A stretch of DNA of 46,225 nt from Nocardia asiatica NBRC 100129. GTDB taxonomy: Bacteria > Actinomycetota > Actinomycetes > Mycobacteriales > Mycobacteriaceae. The stretch covers positions 1 to 46,225 of the forward strand of contig NZ_BAFS01000466.1 of the NCBI RefSeq assembly GCF_000308415.1, read 5' to 3'. Of this stretch, positions 16,258 to 25,291 are shown one piece after another. The notes under the pieces were generated by a model, which did not search any database, was not told the origin of the DNA, and worked only from the letters and a program-made list of their open reading frames with translations. Both the position numbers and the translations under genes were made by a program. Position 1 is the stretch's first letter. Every line of letters begins with the position of its first letter.

Positions 16258-16591
16258 GGAAGGTCGGCTGCGGGCCAGATCCAGTTCGCCACGGCGGGAA
16301 TGTCTTCGCCGTGCTCACGGGTCCAGGCGCGTGCGCGCCAGCGGGTGTCGACCATCTCCTGCCGCAGCCCGGCCGCCCGCTCGCGCAGCCGCGGCACTCG
16401 GTCGATCACGTCCATGACCAGGTGATAGCGGTCCAGGTCGTTGAGCATCACCATGTCGAACGGCGTCGTGGTGGTGCCCTCCTCCTCGTAGCCGCGCACA
16501 TGCAGCCCGCTGTGGTTGGGAGCCGGTGGATGAGCCACGGGTAGCCCTGGAAGGCGAAGATGAGGCTGATCTCGGCGCAGAACTCGTCATC
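16254..16591 (-). pseudogene. C-terminal relic of phosphoketolase (Xfp)
   Basis: About 110 residues of the extreme C-terminus of xylulose-5-phosphate/fructose-6-phosphate phosphoketolase are readable: LIFAFQGYPWLIHRL in one frame, then GLHVRGYEEEGTTTTPFDMV, NDLDRYHLVMDVIDRVP and EHGEDIPAVANWIWPAADLP in the next, ending at 16254. A short deletion with frame change removes the family TYRRTN segment between the two. About 700 N-terminal residues are gone. Phosphoketolase genes often accompany dormancy regulons in actinobacteria, so this is a lost part of the island. Confidence 0.8.
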
Positions 16592-16729
16592 CCCAGCGCA
16601 CCGCGCGCAGAGTCCGGGGTGCGCGGATGGGCGGATCCCGGTCAGACCGGTCGATGGCCCAAACGGGCTCGGAGCCCTCGGCGGGAATCCGTGCGAACTG
16701 CCGCCAGTAGGATTGTCGGGCCGCAGTGT

Positions 16730-16900
16730 GACTGGGTGCGCCGGGGTAGAGCTACCGTGACCTCCCAGAGAAGCCGGGAGTTGTGCCACCACGTCTTGGT
16801 CTGGCGGCAAGCGACCATTACCACCACCTGATCGCCGACACGCTGCGCGCGGCCGCGGTGAGCGACCACTCCGACTGCACCTCGTCTACCGGATGCCCGC
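16730..16900 (-). pseudogene. Possible nitroreductase-family (DUF385-like) fragment
   Basis: The minus-strand reading GDQVVVMVACRQTKTWWHNS then EVTVALPRRT recalls the KTWWRNL core of DUF385-type proteins. It is isolated, with no start and no flanking homology. The rest of 16592-17012 shows nothing I can assign. Confidence 0.3.
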
Positions 16901-17012
16901 CGTCGCCGATCGAGGTCGCGGCATGCAACCGACTTGCTGCCGCTGGCCTGTCCACCGCCCCGGTAGATCGCCGAGCGCAAGATCGCCCTTCTCCTTGGCC
17001 TGCGTAGCCCGG

Positions 17013-17390
17013 TCAGCGCGAACAGTGCACGGCGAACTCGTGAATCGCCCGGACGAACCCGGCGCGTTCATAGCGGTGTACCACGTGGTTCACGCGGGGG
17101 AAGGACAGCACCTGCGTCTGTGGCGCCAGCTCGACCACGCGGGCCACATCGTCGTCATCCAACGCGCCGACCAACCCGTACCGCTCGAGCCGCAGCCAGC
17201 GGGCGTGCAGCAGCAGGATCGGCACGCGGGTCCGCCTCAGCGCGTCGGCGTGCGAGAAGCCCCCGTACATCCGGCCGTCGACGAAGGCGCGGGCGAAGTC
17301 GGGGTCGAACATCGACAGCGATATATGGGACGAAACATGTAGCGAATCCGCTCCATAAACGTGTCCTATCGGCGGATCGAACCCCGTCCC
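17013..17390 (-). pseudogene. Alpha/beta-hydrolase C-terminal relic
   Basis: A frame of about 120 residues includes FDPDFARAFVDGRMYGGFSH, RRTRVPILLLHARWLRLER, DDDVARVVELAPQTQVLSFP and VNHVVHRYERAGFVRAIHEF, the last third of an alpha/beta hydrolase with the catalytic-His region. The part with the nucleophile is missing; the upstream position is occupied by the opposite-strand EhpF-like gene, so the deletion or insertion that brought that gene in may have truncated this one. Confidence 0.65.
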
Positions 17391-17477
17391 ACAACCTTCG
17401 TCGTCGGGTGTAGCGGGAGAAGATTGCGGCGTTCGAGCTGCATACCCCACTTCGGGGCACATCACTGGAGGCCGCGC

Positions 17478-18569
17478 ATGCGCCCCGTAATCCTGGACCT
17501 CGCCACGCACGAGTACGCCATTATCGACCCGCAGGAGTACCTGCGCGCTGTGCTGGCCTGGCATTTCAGCGAGGAGACGGGTAGCCCGTACTGGCTGCGC
17601 CGGGCACGGACGCTGGATTTCGACCCGGTCGCCGACATCCGGACGTTCGCGGATCTGCGCCGCTTCCCCAACGTCATCGACGAGTTCCGCACCGTCGCGG
17701 TCGAGGACCTGATTCCGCGCGGACTGGCGGGTGCCGACCGCGTCATCGCGGGCATCTACGAGAGCGGCGGCACCACCGGTGCGCCGAAGCGTTTCGTCAT
17801 GTTCGACCGCTGGATGGAGTTCGCGCTCGGCTGGGACGAACACCATTACGCCGGACTCGGCACGGTGAACACCCTGGCCGTGGCGCCGAGCGGCCCGCAC
17901 ATGTTCGGGGAGTTCGCCGAACGCCGGGCGCGCAGGCAACACGGCGTGCGGTTCACCATCGATCTCGACCCGCGCTGGATCAAGCGGATGATCGCGCGCG
18001 GCGACACCGAGAACACCGAACGCTACGCCGAGCATGTCGTCGACCAGGTCGCCCAGATCCTCACCACCCAGTCGGTCGGCATCCTCATCACCACGCCGCC
18101 GCTGCTGGAGCGCATCGCGCGCCGCGACGATCTGGTGGAGCAGATCCGCCGGAAGATCAAGTTCATCTGCTGGAGCGGCGCGCACATGGACGCCGACACC
18201 CGCGAGATCTTCCGGCAGGAGATCTTCCCCGGCATCCCGCTCAAAGGGCTCTACGGCAGCACCACCATCCTCGGCATGTCCCGCGAACGCGACGAGGAAC
18301 GCTGCGACGGACTGCCGGTCTTCGACCCGCCGAGCCCCTACCTGGCGTTCGAGGTGGTGGACCCGCAGACCGGCGCAGACGTCGGGTACGGCGAGCGCGG
18401 GCAGGTCGTGATGCACCACCTCACGAAATACGCTCTGCTGCCGAACAATCCGGAGCGAGATCTGGCCATGAAGGTCGAGTCGCCGAAGGATGGCTTCGGC
18501 TGCTCGGTCGCCGATGTCGCGCCGATGTCGTCCTTCGGCGGCGCCGAAGTGATCGAGGGGGTCTACTGA
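17478..18569 (+). CDS. EhpF-like acyl-adenylating (ANL superfamily) protein
   Basis: A 363-residue protein resembling EhpF of griseoluteate-type phenazine biosynthesis and PaaK-like ligases. It activates a carboxylic acid with ATP for reduction by its partner. The phosphate-binding loop is ESGGTTGAPKRF (residues about 95-106), a middle motif reads KGLYGSTTILGM, and the segment GQVVMHHLTKYALLPNNPERDLA is near the C-terminus (written here as one motif region, about 311-333). It is short for ANL enzymes, so the mobile C-terminal subdomain is reduced. Start ATG 17478 is set by GGAGG 6 nt upstream; 39 further upstream codons look non-coding. Its TGA overlaps the ATG of the next gene (TGATG), so the two are translationally coupled. 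No phenazine core genes are visible. Confidence 0.82.
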   Translation: MRPVILDLATHEYAIIDPQEYLRAVLAWHFSEETGSPYWLRRARTLDFDPVADIRTFADLRRFPNVIDEFRTVAVEDLIPRGLAGADRVIAGIYESGGTTGAPKRFVMFDRWMEFALGWDEHHYAGLGTVNTLAVAPSGPHMFGEFAERRARRQHGVRFTIDLDPRWIKRMIARGDTENTERYAEHVVDQVAQILTTQSVGILITTPPLLERIARRDDLVEQIRRKIKFICWSGAHMDADTREIFRQEIFPGIPLKGLYGSTTILGMSRERDEERCDGLPVFDPPSPYLAFEVVDPQTGADVGYGERGQVVMHHLTKYALLPNNPERDLAMKVESPKDGFGCSVADVAPMSSFGGAEVIEGVY

Positions 18570-19978
18570 TGGGCGAGTTCGTGCACATCGACGCACTCGG
18601 TCCGCAGGGCAGCTATCGCGCGCGCGATCGCAAACCGCTGACGACTCTGTCCGGCACTGTGATCGGCGAAATCTCCCAGGTGCCGCCGCTGTACGTGCGA
18701 CGGGCGCTCACCGCCATGCGCAAAGCGCCCGTGCTGCCCGCCGCCGAGCGGTTGGCGGTGCTCGAGCGGGCGGCCGAGCTGTTCACCGACGCCGAGATCG
18801 ATGGGCTCGGACCCGACGAATACGCACGTCTGGTGTGCGTCGCATCGGGTGTGCCGCTGGCCGTTGTGCGCCAGTCGGTGCAGTGGGTGGCCGAGGTGCT
18901 GCGCGAACAGCGCGCAACTCTCGATTCGGCGATGCCGAAGGGCGCGGTGTCGGATTGGCAGGACCAGCGCACGCTGGAGGGTTGCGCCGTCTGGACGCGC
19001 AAAGGCGACCTGTTCGCCGTGCACGCGGCCGGGAACACCCCCGCCGTGCACGGTTTGTGGCCCGAGGCACTGGCCCTCGGATACAAGGTGGCGGTGCGGC
19101 CGTCGACGCGGGAACCGTTCACCGCTTCCCGTCTGGTCGGCGCTCTGCGCATGGCGGGCTTGCCGCCGGAACTGGTCACTTTGCTGCCGACCGACTACGA
19201 GGCCGCCGACGTGCTGGTCGCGGAGTCGGATTTCGCGATCGTCTACGGCGGACAGGAGGTGGTCGACAAGTACGGCGGCAGCGCGCGCGTGCTCACCCAA
19301 GGGCCGGGACGCTCGAAGATCCTCGTGACCTCGGACGTGGACTGGCGGGAGAAGGTGCCGTTGATCGCCGAGTCGGTGAGTCATCTGGGCGGCACGGCGT
19401 GCACCTGCACCACCGCGGTGCTGGTCGAGGGCGACCCGGAACCGCTGGCGGTGGCGCTCGCCGCGGAGTTGGGCGCGATCCCCAGTCTGCCGCCCGAGCA
19501 CCCGGACGCGATCCTCACCGTGCAGCCCACCGAATCCGCGGCGGCGATGGACCGCTACCTGCATCGGGTGGCAGGAGAGGCGCGCCCGTTGCTCGGCGGG
19601 GACACCATCGTGGACGAGGTGTCGCCCGGCGCGGCGGTGCTGCGTCCCGCGGTGCACCTCGTGGGCAGCAGCACCGCGCCGCAGCTCGGTGTGGAACTGG
19701 CTTTCCCCTGCGTGTGGGTGGGGCCGTGGGCAGCCGCCGACGGCGTCGCCCCGCTGCGCGATTCGCTGGTTCTCACCGCGATGACCGAGCGGCGCGAGCT
19801 CATCGACGCATTGCTGGACGAGCCGACGATCACGAATCTGTATCTCGGCGACAATCCGACCACTTGGTTGCGCCCCGGGATTCCGCACGACAGCTATCTC
19901 GGTGAGTTCCTGATGCGTACCAAGGCGATGATCCGCTCGACGGCTACGGCGAGCGGACCGGTCGCGCGTAGTCGCTAG
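18569..19978 (+). CDS. EhpG-like acyl reductase (LuxC/aldehyde dehydrogenase superfamily)
   Basis: A 469-residue NAD(P)H-dependent reductase expected to turn the activated acid into an aldehyde. It has a LuxC/ALDH-type cofactor region (VHAAGNTPAVHGLWPEALAL, KVAVRPSTREPFTASRLVGA), an ALDH glycine segment (ESDFAIVYGGQEVVDKYGG) and a catalytic loop SHLGGTACTCT with nucleophile candidate C278 (C280 next to it). Start ATG 18569 overlaps the EhpF-like stop. Its last codons overlap by 4 bp the end of the convergent PAS-ANTAR gene. With the upstream protein it forms a two-subunit counterpart of carboxylic acid reductase; the substrate is unknown. Confidence 0.82.
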   Translation: MGEFVHIDALGPQGSYRARDRKPLTTLSGTVIGEISQVPPLYVRRALTAMRKAPVLPAAERLAVLERAAELFTDAEIDGLGPDEYARLVCVASGVPLAVVRQSVQWVAEVLREQRATLDSAMPKGAVSDWQDQRTLEGCAVWTRKGDLFAVHAAGNTPAVHGLWPEALALGYKVAVRPSTREPFTASRLVGALRMAGLPPELVTLLPTDYEAADVLVAESDFAIVYGGQEVVDKYGGSARVLTQGPGRSKILVTSDVDWREKVPLIAESVSHLGGTACTCTTAVLVEGDPEPLAVALAAELGAIPSLPPEHPDAILTVQPTESAAAMDRYLHRVAGEARPLLGGDTIVDEVSPGAAVLRPAVHLVGSSTAPQLGVELAFPCVWVGPWAAADGVAPLRDSLVLTAMTERRELIDALLDEPTITNLYLGDNPTTWLRPGIPHDSYLGEFLMRTKAMIRSTATASGPVARSR

Positions 19979-20658
19979 TCCACGACGGGCTCACCGGGCG
20001 TCACGCGCTGGTGGATGGTCAGCAGGAGATGGTCGAAGCGGGTGCGCTGCTGAGCCAGCGCACCGCCCATCGCGACGACGTCGGCGACGAGCTGCTCGGC
20101 CAGTGTGCGAATCTTGATGTTGGTTTCCTGTGAGCGCCAGCGCAGCACCCGGAACGCCTGATCGGCGTTGACGCCGTACACGAACATCATGATCCCTTTG
20201 GCCTGCTCGATCACGGCGCGGGCGTCGATCACGTCCGGCAGCATGTCGTCGAGGGCTTCCTGGAGATTGCCCTCGAGGGTGTCGGTGACGTCGAGGAAGT
20301 AGCCGTTGGAGCCGACCACGTTGCCCTGCTCATCGAACAACTGGTCGCCGATGACGATGAGGTCGTGCGTCTCGCCTTCGGTATCCGTGATCCGGTGCCG
20401 GCTGCAGAACGGCGTACCGGTCGCGGTGGCGTCGGCCAGCGCGGCGGCGACCCGCTTTCGGTCGTCGGGGTGCTGGTGGCTTTGCAGAAGTTCGGTGGAA
20501 GGTTCGACCTCCCCCGGCGCGTACCCGTAGATCGCGGCGGCGTCGTCGGACCATTCCCACCGCTGGTCGGCGAACCAGAAGCGAAAGCTACCGATGTCGG
20601 GGCAACCGCCGAGCATCTTGCGCGCAGTCTCCTGCTCGCACTGACCTATCTCTGTCAC
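19975..20658 (-). CDS. PAS-ANTAR domain RNA-binding antitermination regulator
   Basis: A 227-residue protein. The N-terminal PAS domain (FRFWFADQRWEWSDDAAAIY, HQHPDDRKRVAAALADA, GYFLDVTDTLEGN) is followed by a C-terminal ANTAR domain (DARAVIEQAKGIMMFVYGVN, ADQAFRVLRWRSQETNIKIR, AEQLVADV), which binds paired RNA hairpins to prevent termination. Proteins of this layout are common in Nocardia and mycobacteria. GTG 20658 (MTEIGQCEQ) is preferred over TTG 20682 because it matches the usual N-terminus. Its 3' end overlaps that of the EhpG-like gene. Its RNA targets are unknown. Confidence 0.88.
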   Translation of the reverse strand: MTEIGQCEQETARKMLGGCPDIGSFRFWFADQRWEWSDDAAAIYGYAPGEVEPSTELLQSHQHPDDRKRVAAALADATATGTPFCSRHRITDTEGETHDLIVIGDQLFDEQGNVVGSNGYFLDVTDTLEGNLQEALDDMLPDVIDARAVIEQAKGIMMFVYGVNADQAFRVLRWRSQETNIKIRTLAEQLVADVVAMGGALAQQRTRFDHLLLTIHQRVTPGEPVVD

Positions 20659-21043
20659 CGGTCCAGTATGGCCCTGATGCAAGCGCAGGTCAGGCGGGGA
20701 GGGCCTCCTTGTGTGGCCCGCAACTCCCGGATCGGCGGCGAGCAGAGTTCGGCGCGTCGCCGCACACGCGGCAAAAGTGAAACGCGCATGGTCCTGTACC
20801 GGGGTTCAGCGGCTGGGAGTGGCGCGGCCGACGTCACATCCACGTCGTGTTGATCCATCGGCATCCCGATATCTGAAATCGGTCATCCTATTGGTCTCCG
20901 ATGGACCCGCGAGGCTAGCGTCGACAGTGTGGGCGCTGGGGAACGCGGCATGCGGGTTCATTGCGGCAGCACTCCGACCGGCGCGACAGGACTCGATGAC
21001 CGAACCCGGTTCACCGGGTTCCGGACGATGGGAACAGCAGACG
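20659..21043. other. Intergenic region ahead of the DJ-1/PfpI gene
   Basis: 385 bp between divergent genes. The open frame extends upstream of ATG 21044 (another ATG at 20996), but composition suggests leader sequence. A short dyad CCGAT-atctgaa-ATCGG lies at about 20867-20883. I see no gene. Confidence 0.3.
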
Positions 21044-21739
21044 ATGGCGAAGATCCTTTTTGTGATGACCGGAGCCGACCACTGGACTCTGGCGGACGGA
21101 AGCAAGCACCCGACCGGCTTCTGGGCCGAAGAATTCGTGGTGCCCTACGAGAAACTGAAGGGCGCGGGCCACGAGATCGTGGTGGCCACCCCCGGTGGTG
21201 TCGTGCCGAGTGTGGACGACAGCAGTCTCGCACCCGACGCCAACGGCGGTCAGGACATCGCCGACCATCGCGCGCAGGTGATCCGCACGAGCACCGAACT
21301 GAACAACCCCGTCGACCTGGCGGAAGTGGACCTCGCCGACTACGCGGCGGTGTTCTACCCGGGCGGACACGGGCCGATGGAAGACCTGGCGGTCGACGCC
21401 GACTCCGGTCGGCTGCTCACCGCCGCCCTGTCCTCGGGCAAGCCGCTGGCGGTGGTGTGCCACGCGCCCGCGGCTCTGCTCGCCGCCACTGGAGCCGACG
21501 GAGTCAACAGCTTCGCGGGCTACACCCTGACCGGCTTCACCAATGCCGAGGAGAGCCAGGCGGGCTTCGCGGAGAAGGCCGCCTGGTTGTTGCAGGATCG
21601 GCTCGTCGCCATCGGGGCCGACTTCCGCGAGGGCGATCCGTGGAATCCGAACGTGGTGGTGGACCGGAATCTGATCACCGGCCAGAACCCGGCGTCCTCG
21701 GCGGGTGTGGCGGACGAACTACTGAGAACGCTCGGCTGA
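21044..21739 (+). CDS. DJ-1/PfpI family protein (Hsp31-like glyoxalase/chaperone type)
   Basis: A 231-residue class I glutamine-amidotransferase-like protein. The nucleophile elbow is LAVVCHAPAALLA with C139-H140; a conserved acidic residue lies in TGFWAEEFVVPYEKL; FYPGGHGPMEDLAVD and FREGDPWNPNVVVDRNLITG, then QNPASSAG, are typical of Hsp31-type DJ-1 proteins (methylglyoxal detoxification or protein repair). ATG 21044 starts MAKILFVMTGAD; an upstream ATG at 20996 would add 16 residues. It is monocistronic, followed by a convergent glycerophosphodiesterase. Confidence 0.9.
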   Translation: MAKILFVMTGADHWTLADGSKHPTGFWAEEFVVPYEKLKGAGHEIVVATPGGVVPSVDDSSLAPDANGGQDIADHRAQVIRTSTELNNPVDLAEVDLADYAAVFYPGGHGPMEDLAVDADSGRLLTAALSSGKPLAVVCHAPAALLAATGADGVNSFAGYTLTGFTNAEESQAGFAEKAAWLLQDRLVAIGADFREGDPWNPNVVVDRNLITGQNPASSAGVADELLRTLG

Positions 21740-21863
21740 CAACGGCCCGCGCGTGGCTGTCTTCATCCGCTGCGGGTTCGGCGGGTGACGGTCGAGGGAA
21801 TCGCTCCGCTCGGAATGCCGGAACACCGTGCCTGCTTCTGGCGAAGCGGCGGTACGACCTGCT

Positions 21864-22925
21864 TCAGGGACGGTGATACTGCCGCGGCAGCTGGTACCCG
21901 CGCTCGGACAAGAGGGTTCGCAACACGTCGGGCCGGTTGGTGATCAGGCCGTCCACGCCGATGTCGAGCAGGGCGGTCATGGTGGGACGATCGTCGACCG
22001 TCCAGGGCACCACGCGCATGCCGTGGCGGTGTGCGGCGCGAACGAGTTCGACCGTGGTGAACGGCTGATAGCCGGGGGAGCCGATGGCGCCGTTCTCGGG
22101 AGTGCCGTGTACCGGCGACACCGCGGCGGCGCCGAGGGACGCCGCCGCCGCGACGTACTGCTCCTGCGGCGATCCCGGGAAGTCGTCGATATCCATTCCA
22201 CCGAGCCACGGCGAGTCACCGGGCTCTCCGGCTCGCAACTTCGGCTGACCATCGGTCAACGCGACGATCGGAAGATCGGGTGCCACCCGCCGAAGCAGCA
22301 TGAGCGTGCCGAAGTCGAAGCTCTGCACGGTGACCTGCCGCTCCATTCCCGCCCGGCGGATCTCCGCCACCACGACGTCCACGAACTGCTCGCGCGGCGC
22401 GGTCTGTTCCGGGGCGGCGGCTTCCACCTTGGTCTCGATGTTCAGCATCACCTGATCGGCGTGGTACGCGCGCACCAGGTCGAACACTTCCGCCAGCAAC
22501 GGCATTCGCGCTCCCGGCGCCCTGCGCTGCTCGGGGTGATCGGCGGAGGGCACCGAACCGCAATCGATCGTCTGCACCTGGGCCAGGGTCAGATCCCGGA
22601 TGTAGGTGTTCCCCGGTACGTAGGGGAACTTCGGATCGCCGGGGACGGCGGGCGCCGTATCGGTGCACTTCGCCGGACTCGGATCGCGATCGTGAGTGAC
22701 CACCGCGTATCCGTCGGCGGTGATCTGCACGTCCAGCTCCAGCGTTCGCACGCCGAGTTCCAACGCGTTCGCGAACGCGGGCAGCGTATTCTCCGCGACC
22801 AACCCCAGTCCGCCCCGATGAGCTTGCAGATCGAACGCGAGCGGACCACCGGCCGACACCGGATGGGCCGCCAGGACTCCGGCCGCAAGCCCCAGCACCG
22901 CACCCGCTACCCGAAGTTTCCGCAC
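21864..22925 (-). CDS. Secreted glycerophosphodiester phosphodiesterase
   Basis: Hydrolyses glycerophosphodiesters released from phospholipids, outside the membrane. The protein has 353 residues, with signal peptide RKLRVAGAVLGLAAGVLAAH and cleavage near VSAGG. The GDPD catalytic motifs are AHRGGLGLVAENTLPAF, LELDVQITADG and VVTHDRDP; the barrel closes with VDGLITNRPDVLRTLL. GTG 22925 is chosen over ATG 22952 because GGAAGGA precedes it by 7 nt and it gives a clean signal peptide. It is 54 bp downstream of the AhpD-like gene on the same strand, possibly one transcript. Confidence 0.92.
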   Translation of the reverse strand: MRKLRVAGAVLGLAAGVLAAHPVSAGGPLAFDLQAHRGGLGLVAENTLPAFANALELGVRTLELDVQITADGYAVVTHDRDPSPAKCTDTAPAVPGDPKFPYVPGNTYIRDLTLAQVQTIDCGSVPSADHPEQRRAPGARMPLLAEVFDLVRAYHADQVMLNIETKVEAAAPEQTAPREQFVDVVVAEIRRAGMERQVTVQSFDFGTLMLLRRVAPDLPIVALTDGQPKLRAGEPGDSPWLGGMDIDDFPGSPQEQYVAAAASLGAAAVSPVHGTPENGAIGSPGYQPFTTVELVRAAHRHGMRVVPWTVDDRPTMTALLDIGVDGLITNRPDVLRTLLSERGYQLPRQYHRP

Positions 22926-22979
22926 GCTGTCATCCTTCCGCTGCCCGGCCACTTCCGGGTGAAGACACGGTGAACTGGA

Positions 22980-23465
22980 TCAGTCGCGGTTCAGCTGTTC
23001 GGGACGCGCGGCCGCCCATCGAAAGGCCGGCTGGCGCACCATCGCGTTGATGCGGTTGAAGGCGTTCATCGCCGCGATCAACGCGGCCAGTGCGGCGAGC
23101 TGCTGCTCGTCGTAATGGGCGCCCGCGCGCTCCCAGATGTCGTCGCCCACGTGTCCGCCGTCGGCGATCCGCGTAGCGGTTTCGGCCAGTTCCAGCGCGG
23201 CCCGCTCGGCATCGGTGTACAGCGGGGCTTCGCGCCAGGCGGCCAGCAGGTGCAGCCGCTGCGGATCTTCGCCGGCGGCCATGGCATCGCGGGTGTGCAA
23301 CCCGACGCAGAACGAGCAGCCGTTGATCTGGCTCACCCGGATGCGCACCAGTTCCTGGACTGTCGCGTCCAGCGAGGACTCGACGATCATGCGGTGCGCC
23401 GCCTCCATGGCGGGAAGGAAGGCCTGGAACATCGGGTTGCGGCGGTAGTCGAGCCGAGGACGCAT
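22980..23465 (-). CDS. Carboxymuconolactone decarboxylase/AhpD-like protein
   Basis: A 161-residue alkylhydroperoxidase-D-type protein. The redox motif C-x-x-C followed by His is present in QINGCSFCVGLHTRDAMAAG, as in AhpD, so a peroxidase or redox role is likely rather than decarboxylation. ATG 23465 (MRPRLDYRRNP) has AGGAGC upstream. A possible -10 (TATAGT) lies 5' of it, about 23505. It sits between the secreted hydrolase and the GDPD gene on the same strand. Confidence 0.88.
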   Translation of the reverse strand: MRPRLDYRRNPMFQAFLPAMEAAHRMIVESSLDATVQELVRIRVSQINGCSFCVGLHTRDAMAAGEDPQRLHLLAAWREAPLYTDAERAALELAETATRIADGGHVGDDIWERAGAHYDEQQLAALAALIAAMNAFNRINAMVRQPAFRWAAARPEQLNRD

Positions 23466-23521
23466 CGAATAGCTCCTGAGAGAATGAGTGTAAATCTCTC
23501 TTACTATATCGTGCCCCCGTG

Positions 23522-25291
23522 TCAGGGTTCGTCGACGCGTTCGAGGGCGAATCGGGCCAGATTGGTGGAGATGATCTCCGGTCGTCCGCCGGGTTGTCTC
23601 GCCGCGGCGGTGAGCACGTCGAGGTGGTGGTATCCCGGGGCGGTCACGGTCTCGCCGTGACCACGCCACCCGGTCGCGAGGACGACTCCGGCACCGCCGA
23701 TCAGGTTGATGGTCGGATGAGCGAATATGCCGCCGGGATGGGTCCGGTGCCGCGTGATCTCGGGCGCTTGCGACTGGAAGACATCCAGCGAGAGTTTCGT
23801 CGGGAAGTACCACTCGGTGAAGTCCAGCGGTTGCGCTGCCAGGCTGCGCGAGAGGTCGGCGATATCGGTGACTTCGTGGATCGCGTCGGTGAACGGTGCG
23901 CCGTGCCGATCCGAAGCGGCCGCGGCTGTTTCGTCGTAGTCGCGCCAGGTGTAGAGCGGGCCGTGCGGCTGGTCCGGGATCGCTTTGCGATCCGGACCGA
24001 ACAGCATGCCGGTGAGCCCGCGCAGCGCCGGAATCGCGGCGACATCGCCGGGAACCGGGAAGTCCTTGTCCGCTACCGTCCCGCCGTCGAAGAATCCGAA
24101 TCCGGCTTGCAGCAGCGCCAGCGGCTGGGAGTTGGCGTCGAGGAACGCCCCGAGCGCGGCCGCGTTGGTGATCCGGAAATCACGCACCGACGGCGCGCCG
24201 GTCGCGGCGGCGGCCACATCCCGCGACAGCAGGACTCGATAGGTGGCTTCCTGGTTGAGACTGCCGGGCACGTACCGCGCCAGGTCGGATTCGGCGTCGG
24301 GCGCGAGATAGGCGGCCAGCCCGGCGATCCCGAGCAGGTTCATCGTCTCCGGGTTGATCACCGCGGGCAATGCCAGCACGCGTGGCAGCACACCGGCCGC
24401 GAGCGCGGCCTCGGCGCCTGCCGAGCCGATGCCGCCGACGGACAGGTCGAGCAGGTCGGGGATGCCGTTGAGCGCGGACAGCGAGGTGTCGATCGAGGAG
24501 TCGAGGGCGAAGTAGCCTGCGCACTGATCGGCGCCCGCGGCGCCGCCGAAATCCCACTCGGCGAAGAATCCGGTGATCACGCCGCCGAGGGAGTGACCGC
24601 CGCACAGCACCTTTCGCTTCCGGGCTTCCGGGTCCGGCAGCTCGGCGGTGAGCAGATCGTATTGGTCCTGAACCGTTTGCGCGACACCGATATGGCCGAG
24701 CCAGCCCAGTTGGTCGTTCGGCACCATGCCGCCGAAACGGCGGCCGCCGATCTGTGCGCCGCGATAGTAGTAGTCCACGGCGAGGTGCACGTCGTTCGCC
24801 GCCAAACCCGCCTGTCTGCCGAGATGGTCCTCCAGGCAGTTGGAGCGGCGGTCCAGCGCCCAGAACTCGAGATGCCTGCCCTGTCTCGCCGCCGCGGCGA
24901 CGGTATTGCGAGCGACACTGTCGAACGCGCCCGCCCCCTCGAAGATCCCCGGCTGCGCCACCAGAACGGCGTCGGCGTCCGCCGAGCGCGCCGGGCCCGC
25001 GACGTCTCGGTAGCGGAGATACGACAGCTGGTCACAAGCAGCTGGATGCGGCCCGACCGCGTCCGGTAGGGGAATACGCACGGTCACCACGGATTCCGCC
25101 ACCGACGTGATCGGCGAGGAGGAGACCACGGCGGTCTCGGTACGCTCCGGGCCGTTCGGTTGCGCTGTCGCGCTCGGCGCGGCGGCCGCGACGACCAGAG
25201 CGGTGGCCAGCGTGCCGCATGTCAGGAACCGAAGAGCACCCGCACGAGGTCTGCGGAACCGACCATGGTTCGCCAATGATTGTGTCGACAT
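23522..25291 (-). CDS. Large secreted alpha/beta-hydrolase-like protein
   Basis: A 589-residue exported protein. The signal sequence contains FLTCGTLATALVVAAAAP and a cleavage site after SATAQ. The alpha/beta-hydrolase nucleophile motif GGHSLGG lies near residue 230 (VLCGGHSLGGVITGFFAEWD). A distal His is plausible in APGYHHLDVLTAA near the C-terminus. Substrate unknown; related actinobacterial proteins are called secreted hydrolases or lipases. ATG 25291 (MSTQSLANHGR) follows GAGGGG at 7 nt; 28 extra upstream codons are rejected. No close partner gene. Confidence 0.85.
   Translation of the reverse strand: MSTQSLANHGRFRRPRAGALRFLTCGTLATALVVAAAAPSATAQPNGPERTETAVVSSSPITSVAESVVTVRIPLPDAVGPHPAACDQLSYLRYRDVAGPARSADADAVLVAQPGIFEGAGAFDSVARNTVAAAARQGRHLEFWALDRRSNCLEDHLGRQAGLAANDVHLAVDYYYRGAQIGGRRFGGMVPNDQLGWLGHIGVAQTVQDQYDLLTAELPDPEARKRKVLCGGHSLGGVITGFFAEWDFGGAAGADQCAGYFALDSSIDTSLSALNGIPDLLDLSVGGIGSAGAEAALAAGVLPRVLALPAVINPETMNLLGIAGLAAYLAPDAESDLARYVPGSLNQEATYRVLLSRDVAAAATGAPSVRDFRITNAAALGAFLDANSQPLALLQAGFGFFDGGTVADKDFPVPGDVAAIPALRGLTGMLFGPDRKAIPDQPHGPLYTWRDYDETAAAASDRHGAPFTDAIHEVTDIADLSRSLAAQPLDFTEWYFPTKLSLDVFQSQAPEITRHRTHPGGIFAHPTINLIGGAGVVLATGWRGHGETVTAPGYHHLDVLTAAARQPGGRPEIISTNLARFALERVDEP

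Noticed and set aside
18563..19888. Long minus-strand open frame antisense to the EhpG-like gene
   Set aside because: Composition typical of antisense frames in GC-rich coding DNA; the plus-strand protein has clear family motifs.
23519..25069. Long plus-strand open frame antisense to the secreted hydrolase
   Set aside because: Gly/Arg/Val shadow frame without domains; the minus-strand gene has a signal peptide and nucleophile motif.
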